Source of the DNA: Bordetella parapertussis
Lineage (GTDB): Bacteria > Pseudomonadota > Gammaproteobacteria > Burkholderiales > JACQAP01
Direction of reading: 5' to 3'
Assembly (NCBI GenBank): GCA_945900965.1
Contig: CAMDKM010000008.1
Location: 1-33,301, forward strand
DNA: 33,301 bases
Of the stretch, positions 25,063 through 33,168 are shown piece by piece. Position 1 is the stretch's first letter; each line of letters opens with the position of its first letter. A program made the translations under genes and the position numbers. The notes beneath the pieces were generated by a model that was not told where the DNA came from, searched no databases, and saw only the letters and a program-made list of their open reading frames with translations.

Positions 25063-27726
25063 CAGTTCCAAAAACACCTCCACTGCCCCCTGTGTGGCAG
25101 GTCGGGTCTTGAAACCGCAAGAGCGGGCCAGTTCGAGCATGGTTCTGTTCTCGGCCATTATCTGACCGACCAGTTCTCGTGTGCCGCGTGAGCGAGCGTA
25201 GCGAATTATTTTTTGCAGCATTTGGTAGCCCATTCCTTTGCCCTTGAGGTCGCTGCGGACAACGATGGCGAATTCGGCGCACAGGTTGTCCGGGTCGGCT
25301 GCGGCACGCACCACACCGACAATTTCCGCTTTTCCGCTGCTGGAAAGAATCGCCACGAATGCCATTTCCCGGTCGTAATCGATCTGAGTCAAGCGGGCCA
25401 GCTGAGCGTGTGGCCAGCTCTTGATGACGTGGAAGAAACGGAAATAGATGTCTTGTGGCGCCATCCGATCGAGGAATTCCCGGTGTGCCGGCTCGTCTTC
25501 CGGGCGAATGGGTCGCAGCAGCAATTGCTGTTCGCCGAATGGGATAGTCTCTTCGAGATGTTTGGGATAAGGGCGAATGGCCAGGCGTTTTTCGCCCGAT
25601 AGTGTGGCGGGCTGGATGCGGATTCGAGCGTCCAGTGCGATGACACCGCGCTCGCTGGACAACAGGGGATTGATGTCCAGTTCCTGAATTTCCGGATGGT
25701 CACAGATGATTTGCGACACCGCGATCAACGTTTCCCGCAGGGCGTATTTGTCCACGGCCGGGACATCGCGATAGGCCGGTAACAGTTTCGCTACCCGGGT
25801 TCGACTGATCAGATCGTCGGCAAGCACTGCGTTCAACGGTGGCAGCGCAAACGCCAGATCGCGGAGAACTTCGACTGCCGTTCCTCCCTGGCCAAACAAG
25901 ATCGCCGGGCCGAACAAGGGATCCACGGCGCAGCCGACGATCAATTCCCGCGCCCCGCGCGGATCAACCATTTGCTGCACCGTAAAGCCCTCGATGCGGG
26001 CTTGTTGTGCGCGCATCTTGATTCGATGCAACATCGCGCTGGCAGCGGCGCGCAATGCCTGTTCGTTGTCCAGATGCAGGGCTACTCCACCCACATCGCT
26101 TTTGTGCGAAATGTCGGGGGAGAGGATTTTTAGCGCCACCGGATACCCGATCTCCAGTGCCGCCAGAGCTGCATGGTCCGTGTCGCTTGCGATCCTGGTC
26201 GATACGACGGGAATACCGTAAGCCGCCAGCAGGCGCTTGGCTTGGGCTTCGTCGAGCATGTTGGACTTTGCGCTCAAGGCTTGACGAATAATGTCGCGGG
26301 CAGTGACAAGGTCCGGGCGAATTTCTGCTTCACGGGAGGGCGGTGTCTGCATCAGCAGTTCCTGCACGGTGCGGTATTCGACCAGATGCAACAAGGCGCG
26401 CACCGCCTGTTCCGGCGAGGCATAGGTGGGAATGCCGTTCGCCGCAAACAGGGCGCGCGAGGAAGCTACCGCATTCTCGCCAAGCCAAACAGTGAGGACG
26501 GTCTTGCTGCCCGCCTTGATGACTGGCACGCAGGCGCGTGCGATGTTTTCGCTGGGCACAATGGCTGTTGGCGCGTGAATCAGCAATATGGCGTCGCAGG
26601 CCTTGTCTTGAACGGCGATTTCCAGCGTGCGCACATAGCGCTCAACCGGAGCATCGCCAATGATGTCCACCGGATTGGCCTGCGACCAGGTCGGGGGCAG
26701 AAATTGATCCATCGAACTTCGCGATTCCGGCGACAAGGCCGCCAGGGCGCCGCCGCCCGCAATCAAAGCATCGGTTGCCAGCACCGCGGCGCCGCCCCCG
26801 TTGGTCACGATCATCGCGCGATTTCCGGCGACCGGTCTGGCGCGTGCCAGGGTTTCCGCCGCAGTGAATAAATCATCAGTGGTGGCAACCCTGAGAATGC
26901 CGGCGCGACGCAAAGCGGCATCAACAATTTCGTCGCTGCCGGTAAGCGCGCCGGTGTGGGTGGCAGCGGCGCGCGCGCCCTCCGCGCCGCGTCCGGCCTT
27001 TACCGCGATGACGATTTTTGCGCGGGCCGCAGCTCGTGCCGCCGACATGAATTTTCGGGCAGCCTTGACCGACTCCATGTAAAGCAAAATGGCATCGGTG
27101 CCCGGATCTCGGCCCAGATAATCCAGCAGGTCGCCAAAATCCACATCCGCGCTGTCGCCCAGGGAAAGGAAGCAGGAAAAGCCGATCCCGTGTGACTTGC
27201 CCCAGTCCAGCACAGTGGTGGCAAGGGCTCCGGACTGGGAGAGGAACGCCAGTTTCCCTGGCAAAGCTTCAGTGTGCGCAAAGCTGGCATTGAGGCCGAT
27301 CGCGGGTACCAGCAAACCCAGGCAGTTTGGCCCCAGTATGCGCAACAAGTGCGGCCGCGCAGCATCCAGCATCGCCTGAGTAAGGGTGCGGCCATCGGCC
27401 TGCGGTTGCAGCGACAGGCCGCCAGTCAACACCACTGCGGCCTTGCAGCCGCGCGCGCCGAGATCGGCGATGATTCCCGGTACGGTAGCGGGCGGCGAAC
27501 ACACCACCGCCAGGTGAGGTGCAACATCCAGATCGGCCACATTCGGCACTGCATGCAGCCCATGGATTCGTCGGTGGGCGGGATTAACAGGCATGACGTG
27601 GCCACGGTATGCGCCGGCACAAAGATTGTTCATCACCGTCGCACCCACGCTATGCGGGCGATCGGATGCGCCAATCACCGCCACCGACTTTGCCTTGAAG
27701 AAAAATTCCAGATTGCGAATACTCAT
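25051..27726 (-). CDS. patZ: Protein lysine acetyltransferase, NDP-forming acyl-CoA ligase-like plus GNAT (PatZ type)
   Basis: This 891-residue multidomain protein matches the PatZ/Pat architecture. A CoA-binding Rossmann domain begins FFFKAKSVAVIGASDRPHSV (1-130). Two succinyl-CoA-ligase-like domains follow (FLSQSGALATTVLDW, ATHTGALTGSDEI). An ATP-grasp domain lies at about 480-700 (LAAYGIPVV, YPVALKILSPDISHKSDVGG). A C-terminal GNAT domain occupies about 725-880, with acetyl-CoA loop RSDLKGKGMGYQML. Known members acetylate and inactivate acetyl-CoA synthetase. The ligase half is usually regarded as sensory. It follows an MgtC/DUF4010 gene after 38 bases. The last codons (VFLELGGG, stop) lie in the heptamer repeat at 24932-25062. 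Confidence 0.9.
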   Translation of the reverse strand: MSIRNLEFFFKAKSVAVIGASDRPHSVGATVMNNLCAGAYRGHVMPVNPAHRRIHGLHAVPNVADLDVAPHLAVVCSPPATVPGIIADLGARGCKAAVVLTGGLSLQPQADGRTLTQAMLDAARPHLLRILGPNCLGLLVPAIGLNASFAHTEALPGKLAFLSQSGALATTVLDWGKSHGIGFSCFLSLGDSADVDFGDLLDYLGRDPGTDAILLYMESVKAARKFMSAARAAARAKIVIAVKAGRGAEGARAAATHTGALTGSDEIVDAALRRAGILRVATTDDLFTAAETLARARPVAGNRAMIVTNGGGAAVLATDALIAGGGALAALSPESRSSMDQFLPPTWSQANPVDIIGDAPVERYVRTLEIAVQDKACDAILLIHAPTAIVPSENIARACVPVIKAGSKTVLTVWLGENAVASSRALFAANGIPTYASPEQAVRALLHLVEYRTVQELLMQTPPSREAEIRPDLVTARDIIRQALSAKSNMLDEAQAKRLLAAYGIPVVSTRIASDTDHAALAALEIGYPVALKILSPDISHKSDVGGVALHLDNEQALRAAASAMLHRIKMRAQQARIEGFTVQQMVDPRGARELIVGCAVDPLFGPAILFGQGGTAVEVLRDLAFALPPLNAVLADDLISRTRVAKLLPAYRDVPAVDKYALRETLIAVSQIICDHPEIQELDINPLLSSERGVIALDARIRIQPATLSGEKRLAIRPYPKHLEETIPFGEQQLLLRPIRPEDEPAHREFLDRMAPQDIYFRFFHVIKSWPHAQLARLTQIDYDREMAFVAILSSSGKAEIVGVVRAAADPDNLCAEFAIVVRSDLKGKGMGYQMLQKIIRYARSRGTRELVGQIMAENRTMLELARSCGFKTRPATQGAVEVFLELGGG

Positions 27727-27764
27727 GGCTATGCTGTCTTCACGCTGTATTCAGGAGCGAGCAA

Positions 27765-29042
27765 TCAGGGGACTTCCGCAAACCATTGGCACGCGGCTAA
27801 TCCCAGCAGCACACCGCCCGTCATCGCTATCATGGTGGGGGCGCAGCGGCCTGCCAGAGCGCGGCCGCCAACAGCGAAAGTCAGACTCGCTTTCAGCAAG
27901 ATATTTGCGACGAGCGCCATCGCCACACCGATGCTGGCCTGGTCGAGTGGAATCCGATCCTGCGCCGCCAGTTGAACGCTCGACAGCGAAATCGCGTCCA
28001 CGTCGGTGAGGCCGGAGACGAAGGCCACGGCATAAAAACCGAGCGCACCGATTTGCCCAGATACCCAGGCGGTCAGCAGCAATACCGTGGCATAGATCAG
28101 TCCGAAGCCGAGCGCCACCTTGATTTGTGTCGGGTTGGTGAAGAGGGCCGGGGAAGCCTGTTGAGCCAAGGGTAGACTCGATCGCGAAAAATAAACCGCC
28201 ACGCCGCCCAGAAGGATGCTGGCCAGCAGCGCGGGCAGCACGGCAAGCAGCACTCTGAAATCGGCGACGCCGATAATCACCGCCAATCTGGCCGGCACCA
28301 TCAGGTTCGACAACAAGATGATACGGACGCTGGTATCCAAAGTGGTCGCATCGTTGCGCGTCTGCCGCGAGAAAACCAGCGTGGTTGCAGTGCTGGAGAT
28401 CAAGCCGCCAAGAAGACCGGTCAGCAGCGTGCCCCGGTTGGCACTGGCGAAGCGCAACGCCAGGTAACCCGCAAGTCCGACGCCGGAGACCAGCACCACC
28501 ATCAGCCACATGTGATAGGGGTTGATGGCTTGATACGGACCGTAGCCGCGATTCGGCAGCAGCGGCAAGACGATGAAGGTCAATGCGGCGAACTGCAAAA
28601 TGCTGGCGATATCCTGCGATTTCAAGCGTTCCGAAATGCCGTGCAGTTCAGTCTTGAAATGCAGCAGGAGCGTGCTGACGATGGCGATCGCCACCGCGAG
28701 TTGTCGATGGCCGTACCAGATCATCGCGCCCAGCCCGTAACACAGCAGCAGTGCGATAACGGTTGTGGTGCCGGAATCGGCGGCACGATCGTTCTGGCCG
28801 GCATAGGCGCCGATCGCCATGGCGCCTACCAGAAGCATGCCCGCGATCAGTATCCAGGGCGTGCCCAGTTGCTCGGACAGCAGGCCGTTTGCCGTTCCGA
28901 ACAGCGCCACCAGAGCAAAGGTTCGCAAGCCGGCCTTGGCCGCGGGATTGCGTTGTCGCTCAAGTCCCAACAATAAGCCGAGTGCCAGGCTGGTCAGAAA
29001 CCGCAGGGCCGTATCCATGGTCTCAAGATTTAAGTTGGTCAT
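27765..29042 (-). CDS. MgtC/SapB and DUF4010 domain integral membrane protein
   Basis: This is a 425-residue polytopic protein. The N-terminal MgtC/SapB-like half starts with FLTSLALGLLLGLERQRN and KAGLRTFALVALFGTANGLL, and a DUF4010 half follows. About twelve hydrophobic stretches are visible. The segment SGLTDVDAISLSSVQLA is typical of DUF4010. MgtC-domain proteins are linked to Mg2+ homeostasis or membrane ATPase control, but this two-domain form has no assigned transport substrate. It precedes patZ by 38 bases on the same strand and is probably co-transcribed with it. ATG 29042 is the first start; Met9 is an alternative. Confidence 0.85.
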   Translation of the reverse strand: MTNLNLETMDTALRFLTSLALGLLLGLERQRNPAAKAGLRTFALVALFGTANGLLSEQLGTPWILIAGMLLVGAMAIGAYAGQNDRAADSGTTTVIALLLCYGLGAMIWYGHRQLAVAIAIVSTLLLHFKTELHGISERLKSQDIASILQFAALTFIVLPLLPNRGYGPYQAINPYHMWLMVVLVSGVGLAGYLALRFASANRGTLLTGLLGGLISSTATTLVFSRQTRNDATTLDTSVRIILLSNLMVPARLAVIIGVADFRVLLAVLPALLASILLGGVAVYFSRSSLPLAQQASPALFTNPTQIKVALGFGLIYATVLLLTAWVSGQIGALGFYAVAFVSGLTDVDAISLSSVQLAAQDRIPLDQASIGVAMALVANILLKASLTFAVGGRALAGRCAPTMIAMTGGVLLGLAACQWFAEVP

Positions 29043-29114
29043 GATGGTCTCGGGTTTATCCTAACGATCATGGCGCTTGGTACCACCCTGGCAGATGAAA
29101 GAGCAGGTCAAAGC

Positions 29115-29236
29115 CGTTGACACAGAGAGCACAGAGAATACAAGAAAGTACACCGAGAAAATCTTGGAGCATAAGAATACGGAAAGAGAATGGCGTAATT
29201 GCCATTTTTTGTACCTCTGTGCTCTCTGTGTCAACG
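29115..29236. repeat. 9-bp-period hairpin element, ACACAGAGA type
   Basis: Two arms of 22 identical bases in inverted orientation (29115-29136, CGTTGACACAGAGAGCACAG plus AG; and 29215-29236) enclose 78 bases. Inside the loop, AATGGC and GCCATT form a second small stem around GTAATT. The arm units are ACACAGAGA, GCACAGAGA, ATACAAGAA, again 9 bases each. It lies in the 318-base gap 29043-29360, upstream of the MgtC gene and downstream of the beta-CASP gene, where I see no gene. Confidence 0.85.
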
Positions 29237-29323
29237 CTCTTGAAGTGGATAACCTGACGATACTGCTGCGTGGCACGTCCTTGTCCAATGCAAGCGATTT
29301 CTTTCACGTTAATAACCGCAATT

Positions 29324-29350
29324 TAGCCACCGAGAGCACAGAGTGATTCA
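29324..29350. repeat. Solitary 9-bp-type arm with shared end motif
   Basis: AGCCACCGAGAGCACAGAGTGATTCA is a lone arm. The unit AGAGCACAG belongs to the ACAGAG family, but the end GTGATTCAA matches the outer end of the CACGGAG elements at 15733 and 16567. It therefore links the two sequence families. Confidence 0.6.
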
Positions 29351-29360
29351 ATGATTAGAT

Positions 29361-30755
29361 TCATATTTCGACGATGGTGCCTGGTGGCGGCGCGACGGCG
29401 TGCCAGCCTAATTCCCTTTTCAACAAGTCTGTAAAACCCAGCGCGGTCGCACTGTCGCCGTGAACAACGAACACCTGCCGCGGTGCATGCTTGAAATGTC
29501 GGGCCCAGGCCAGCAGTGCCGCCTGGTCGGCATGGGCGGACAAGCCGCCCAAGGTGTGGAGGCCGGCTCGCACTGGAATCTGTTCTCCAAACAAGCTCAC
29601 TTCGCTGGCGCCGTCCACCAGCTTGCGGCCCAGGGTTCCTTCAGCTTGAAAGCCCGCGATCAGAATGCCGCATTAGGCACGACCCAGATTGTGGAGAAAA
29701 TGATGACGAACGCGTCCGGCGTCGCACATACCGCTGCCGGCGATGATAATGGCGCCGGAGCGGATTTGGTTGAGCGCCATCGAATCCTCCACGGATTCGG
29801 TAAATTCCAGGCGAATCGGCATATCGCTGCGACCGGCCAGGTGGGTCTGCAGCAATTCCCGGGCGGAGGCATCGAGGCTGGACAGATGTTTGAGCGTTAC
29901 CGTTGTTGCCTCTTTCGAAAGGGGCGAATCCACGTACACCTGCAGATTGGAAAGGCGGTTCTGGCGGGTGAGGTCGATCAACAGAAACAATAACTCCTGG
30001 GTTCTGCCGAGTGCGCATGCCGGCACCACGAGCTTGCCCTGGCGTGTCGCGAGCGTGTCGTTGACGACCGTCACCAACTCCTCAATGGTCTCGGAAAATC
30101 CCTTGTGCAGACGGTTGCCGTAGGTGGATTCAATCAGCAACACGTCGGCGCTTTCGATCGGGGTTGGGTCGTTGACGATGAGCCGGCCCGGCTGCCCCAG
30201 GTCGCCCGAGAAAACGATATTGCGGCTGATGCCGTGGTCGCGAAGCTGGACCTTGATGATTGCCGAACCGAGAATGTGCCCGGTGTCCTGGAAGACGCAA
30301 TCCACGTCCCGATGCGGCTGAAAGCTTTTGCGATATCCCATGCCACGCACGTGGTTCATGCAATCCCGCACCTGAGCCACCGTATAAAGCGGACCTGAAG
30401 CAACCCGCCGCTCGCGTCGATAACGGGGCTGCTGGCGAAAATCTTTTTCCTGGATACGAGCGCTGTCCGCGAGCATCACTGTGAGCAGATCTGCCATCGC
30501 CTGCGTGGCATAGATGGGCCCCGCAAAACCCCGGGCACACAAACGCGGCAGCAGGCAGCAATGGTCGATATGCGCATGGGTAAGCAGCACAAAATCGAAG
30601 GACTTCGGATCGAAAGACAAGGCCTCGAGATTGCGCTGCCGGGAGTTTCTACCCTGAAACATCCCGCAATCGACCAGAAAGCGCGTGCGCGCAGATTCCA
30701 CCAGGTAGCAGGACCCCGTGACTTCCTGTGCGGCGCCGAGAAAAGTAAGTTTCAT
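29361..30755 (-). pseudogene. Beta-CASP metallo-beta-lactamase RNase-like gene interrupted by an in-frame TAA
   Basis: The frame from ATG 30755 (MKLTFLGAAQEVTGSCYLVE) encodes a 464-codon MBL/beta-CASP protein of the RNA-processing (CPSF73-like) type. The zinc motif is LTHAHIDH (His60, His62, Asp64, His65), and YVDSPLSKEA lies in the beta-CASP domain. A single TAA at 29673-29675 (codon 361) interrupts it. Reading continues in the same frame: RVRHHFLHNLGRA, stop, CGILIAGFQAEGTLGRKLVD. Homologues usually have Glu at this place, so GAA to TAA is the simplest explanation. The part after the stop holds LSAHADQ (His408) and VVHGD (His432), needed for catalysis. It could be a real nonsense mutation or a base error. 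The frame upstream of 30755 is repeat DNA. Confidence 0.85.
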
Positions 30756-30779
30756 GGAAAGCAGGGGTAAGGAGCGGGA

Positions 30780-31037
30780 ATGAGGATTGGGGATTGGGGA
30801 TTGGGGATTGGGGATTGGGGATTGAGGATCCAGGGCCGAGGGGCGAGGGACGAGGATCGAGGGGACGAGCGCCGCGAAGCGGCGCGCAGTATGTTTATAC
30901 CGTTCACTGATCACCGTTCCCCGTTGACGCTTCTACCCTTCACTCATTCACCCATTCACTCATTCACCCATCCACTCATTCACGCCTTCCCCCTTCACTG
31001 ATCACTGTTCACCGATCACCGTTCACCAATCACAGTC
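30780..31037. repeat. Composite heptamer-hairpin element (copy 2), abutting the usp stop
   Basis: The left arm (30784-30868) has five or six GGGGATT heptamers, then GGGCGAG/GGACGAG-type units. The core is a perfect hairpin at 30869-30885 (GCGCCGC GAA GCGGCGC). The right arm (30900-31037) consists of GTTCACT, GATCACC, GTTCACC heptamers, with a central stretch of 8-base units (CATTCACC, CATTCACT). Read in reverse complement, the right-arm units are GTGATTG/GTGAACG, similar to the left arm, so the element is an inverted repeat. It ends at base 31037, directly beside the usp stop codon (31038-31040). No gene lies within it. Confidence 0.88.
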
Positions 31038-31505
31038 TCACATCGCACCCACTCGTCCAGTGAAATCAACCGGCGGTTCCCCGCGCACTAAAGTTACTGG
31101 CACTGCTGAAAGATGCATGACTTTGTTGGCAACCGAGCCGAGCAGCATTCCGGCGATCTGACCATGTCCGTGGGTTCCCATCAAGATGCCGTCCGCATTC
31201 AGTTCTCTTGCCTTGCCGACAATAGTATCTGCGACGGGACCCATGCCTCGATGCGAGGTAAACGCAATGCCAGCGGCCTTGAGGGCTAGCTCCGAGGGGG
31301 CAAGCGCTTTGCCGCCCTGTTCGTAGTAGAACTTGTCGATGCGCGACATATCGCCATACACCAGCGACTCTTCGCTAAACATACGTGGCTGAACGTTGAT
31401 CAGGTGAAGGTCCATTGGACCGGATTGACGGGTCAGTTTGATGACTTCTTCGATGGCGCGCGCGGCGCAGGCCGAACCGTCAACAGCGACCAGAATGGTT
31501 CTCAT
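31038..31505 (-). CDS. Universal stress protein (UspA family, ATP-binding type)
   Basis: This is a 155-residue single-domain Usp protein of the cytoplasm. It starts MRTILVAVDGSACAARAIEE and has the ATP-binding pattern Gx2Gx9GS in GTHGHGQIAGMLLGSVANKV, so it belongs to the nucleotide-binding (MJ0577) group. ATG 31505 has GGAAAGGA upstream; the frame from 31538 is rejected. A TTGAC-N4-ATCAA palindrome 76 bases upstream suggests oxygen-responsive control, as known for several Usp genes of the ANR regulon. The stop codon touches a composite repeat element that separates it from the beta-CASP gene. Confidence 0.92.
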   Translation of the reverse strand: MRTILVAVDGSACAARAIEEVIKLTRQSGPMDLHLINVQPRMFSEESLVYGDMSRIDKFYYEQGGKALAPSELALKAAGIAFTSHRGMGPVADTIVGKARELNADGILMGTHGHGQIAGMLLGSVANKVMHLSAVPVTLVRGEPPVDFTGRVGAM

Positions 31506-31580
31506 AGGGTGTCCTTTCCGCAGGGGGTTAAAAAACATTCTCAGGTAAGCCTATTTGGCCGTTTCCGTGGACCGGGCAGG

Positions 31581-31594
31581 TTGACGGCGATCAA
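31581..31594. promoter_or_regulatory. FNR/ANR-like box
   Basis: TTGACGGCGATCAA matches the FNR/ANR consensus TTGAT-N4-ATCAA at 9 of 10 defined positions. It lies between the divergent usp (start 31505) and MFS (start 31692) genes. A Usp gene is a plausible target of anaerobic activation. No good -10 lies at the ideal class II distance on the usp side, so the functional promoter is unresolved. Confidence 0.5.
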
Positions 31595-31691
31595 ACGCTG
31601 GGCTGTTTCCCGAAGCTGCTAGAATGGCTGGCCAAAATTGACAAGAAGGGCACACACGAGGCCCGATCAAAATAAATCAGAGGAGATTCCA

Positions 31692-33119
31692 TTGGCTACC
31701 ATTAACCCCGTTTTCGAAAAGGCAACCTATGACAAGGTGGCCTGGCGCCTGATTCCGTTTCTGTTTCTTTGCTATATCGTTGCGTTCCTTGATCGCGTAA
31801 ATGTCGGTTTTGCCAAGTTGCAAATGGCGGGCGACTTGCAGTTCAGTGATGCGATCTACGGTTTTGGAGCGGGCATTTTCTTCATTGGGTATTTCATATT
31901 TGAAGTGCCGAGCAACGTGATTCTGGAGCGCGTCGGCGCCCGTCTGTGGATCGCGCGCATCATGATCACCTGGGGGATTATCTCCTCGGCTTTCATGTTT
32001 ACGGGTGACATGCACTGGGGCGGAATTGCGACCTGGTTCAACTGCACCGATCCACAGTTTACTTTCTACTTCCTGCGGTTCTGGCTGGGTGTGGCAGAGG
32101 CAGGATTTTTCCCCGGCATCATTCTGTACCTGACTTACTGGTTTCCTGCATCGCGTCGCGCAAAAGTGGTCGCCTTGTTCATGACCGCGATCGCCATCTC
32201 CAATGCGGTCGGTTCGCCGGTGTCCGGTGCCATCATGCAGTACATGGATGGCGTGCATGGCTGGCGCGGGTGGCAGTGGTTGTTCCTTCTGGAAGGTATC
32301 CCGTCCGTCATCATGGGCGCCCTGGTCTTCGTGTTGCTCGACAACGGCCCCAAACATGCCAAGTGGCTTACCGATCAAGAAAAAAGCATGATCGCTCAGC
32401 GCCTGGACGAGGATGATGCGGGCAAACAGGAACTCGGCAAAGGTCACAGCTTCATGGATGCGTTCCGCGATGGCCGGGTCTGGGCGCTGGCGGTGGTGTA
32501 CTTCTGCGGCGTGGTATGTTTTTACGCCGTGAATTTCTGGATGCCCACCATCGTGCAGGAAGTCGGCATAGCAAAGACGGATTACCTGAAAGTCGGACTG
32601 TTGAGCATCATCCCATGGGGCCTGGCTGCCGTGGCGATGGTGGTTTGGGGCGCTCATTCGGATCGAACCCAGGAGCGCCGCTGGCACGCGGCCGGCGCGC
32701 TCTTGCTTGCGGTCGGGGGGATGATCGGTCTTGCCATAGTTGCCACGTTCTCCAACCCCGAGCGATTGAAGGAAAATGCGGACGCCTTCATGCTGGTCGG
32801 CCAGAACAAGGTGGTATTGTCCCTTCTGGTGTTGAGCATGGTGACGGTCGGCATTCTGTCCTGGGTGGCGACGTTCTGGTCGCTGCCCACGGCATTCCTG
32901 TCAGGAACCGCCGCAGCGGCGGGGATTGCGTGGATCAATTCGGTGGGTAATCTCGGTGGACACTTTGGCCCGGACTTGATAGGCCGCATCCGCACCGCAA
33001 CCGGCGGGGCGAGCGAATCGGCGTTTTTGACGCTGGCCGCAGTAGGCTTCCTGGGTGTGTTGATCATCTTGTTGTTGCCGAGGACACAGCGCGCGACAGT
33101 GGTTGCCGGGACCCGATAA
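31692..33119 (+). CDS. MFS transporter, anion:cation symporter (ACS) family
   Basis: This is a 475-residue, roughly 12-helix inner-membrane permease. The first helix region and loop 2-3 (VAFLDRVNVGFAKLQMAGDL, then FEVPSNVILERVGAR) are typical of the ACS family. That family takes up organic anions such as phthalate, hydroxyphenylacetate, glucarate or tartrate. The substrate cannot be told from sequence. I place the start at TTG 31692 (LATINPVFEKATYDKVAW) because AGGAG (31681-31685) stands 6 bases before it. The frame extends to another TTG at 31638, but without a ribosome site. No catabolic gene is adjacent in the window. A strong terminator follows at 33139. Confidence 0.9.
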   Translation: MATINPVFEKATYDKVAWRLIPFLFLCYIVAFLDRVNVGFAKLQMAGDLQFSDAIYGFGAGIFFIGYFIFEVPSNVILERVGARLWIARIMITWGIISSAFMFTGDMHWGGIATWFNCTDPQFTFYFLRFWLGVAEAGFFPGIILYLTYWFPASRRAKVVALFMTAIAISNAVGSPVSGAIMQYMDGVHGWRGWQWLFLLEGIPSVIMGALVFVLLDNGPKHAKWLTDQEKSMIAQRLDEDDAGKQELGKGHSFMDAFRDGRVWALAVVYFCGVVCFYAVNFWMPTIVQEVGIAKTDYLKVGLLSIIPWGLAAVAMVVWGAHSDRTQERRWHAAGALLLAVGGMIGLAIVATFSNPERLKENADAFMLVGQNKVVLSLLVLSMVTVGILSWVATFWSLPTAFLSGTAAAAGIAWINSVGNLGGHFGPDLIGRIRTATGGASESAFLTLAAVGFLGVLIILLLPRTQRATVVAGTR

Positions 33120-33138
33120 GCGCCATTCCGGTTCGCCT

Positions 33139-33168
33139 AAAAAAAGCCCGCTCTCGCGGGCTTTTTTT
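33139..33168 (+). terminator. Intrinsic terminator of the MFS gene
   Basis: A 7-bp GC stem (AGCCCGC/GCGGGCT, loop TCTC) is flanked by seven A and seven T residues, making it bidirectional in form. It lies 20 bases after the MFS stop. The remaining 133 bases to the window end show no gene; a weak CATTCCCGTGG motif at 33209-33219 recalls the REP-like repeat at 15582. Confidence 0.95.

Noticed and set aside
30784-30830. G-quadruplex from GGGGATT repeats as the main function
   Set aside because: Runs of four G at 7-base spacing could form one, but the whole element with its hairpin and opposite arm is better explained as a repeat family. It is kept only as a possibility.
30756-30914. N-terminal extension of the beta-CASP frame up to 30914
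   Set aside because: It consists of translated GGGGATT heptamers (PIPNPQS-type peptide). The conserved protein starts at MKLTFLGAAQ (30755).
31638-31666. TTGACA at 31638 as a -35 box for the MFS gene
   Set aside because: No acceptable -10 lies 16-18 bases downstream (GCCCGA at the expected place).
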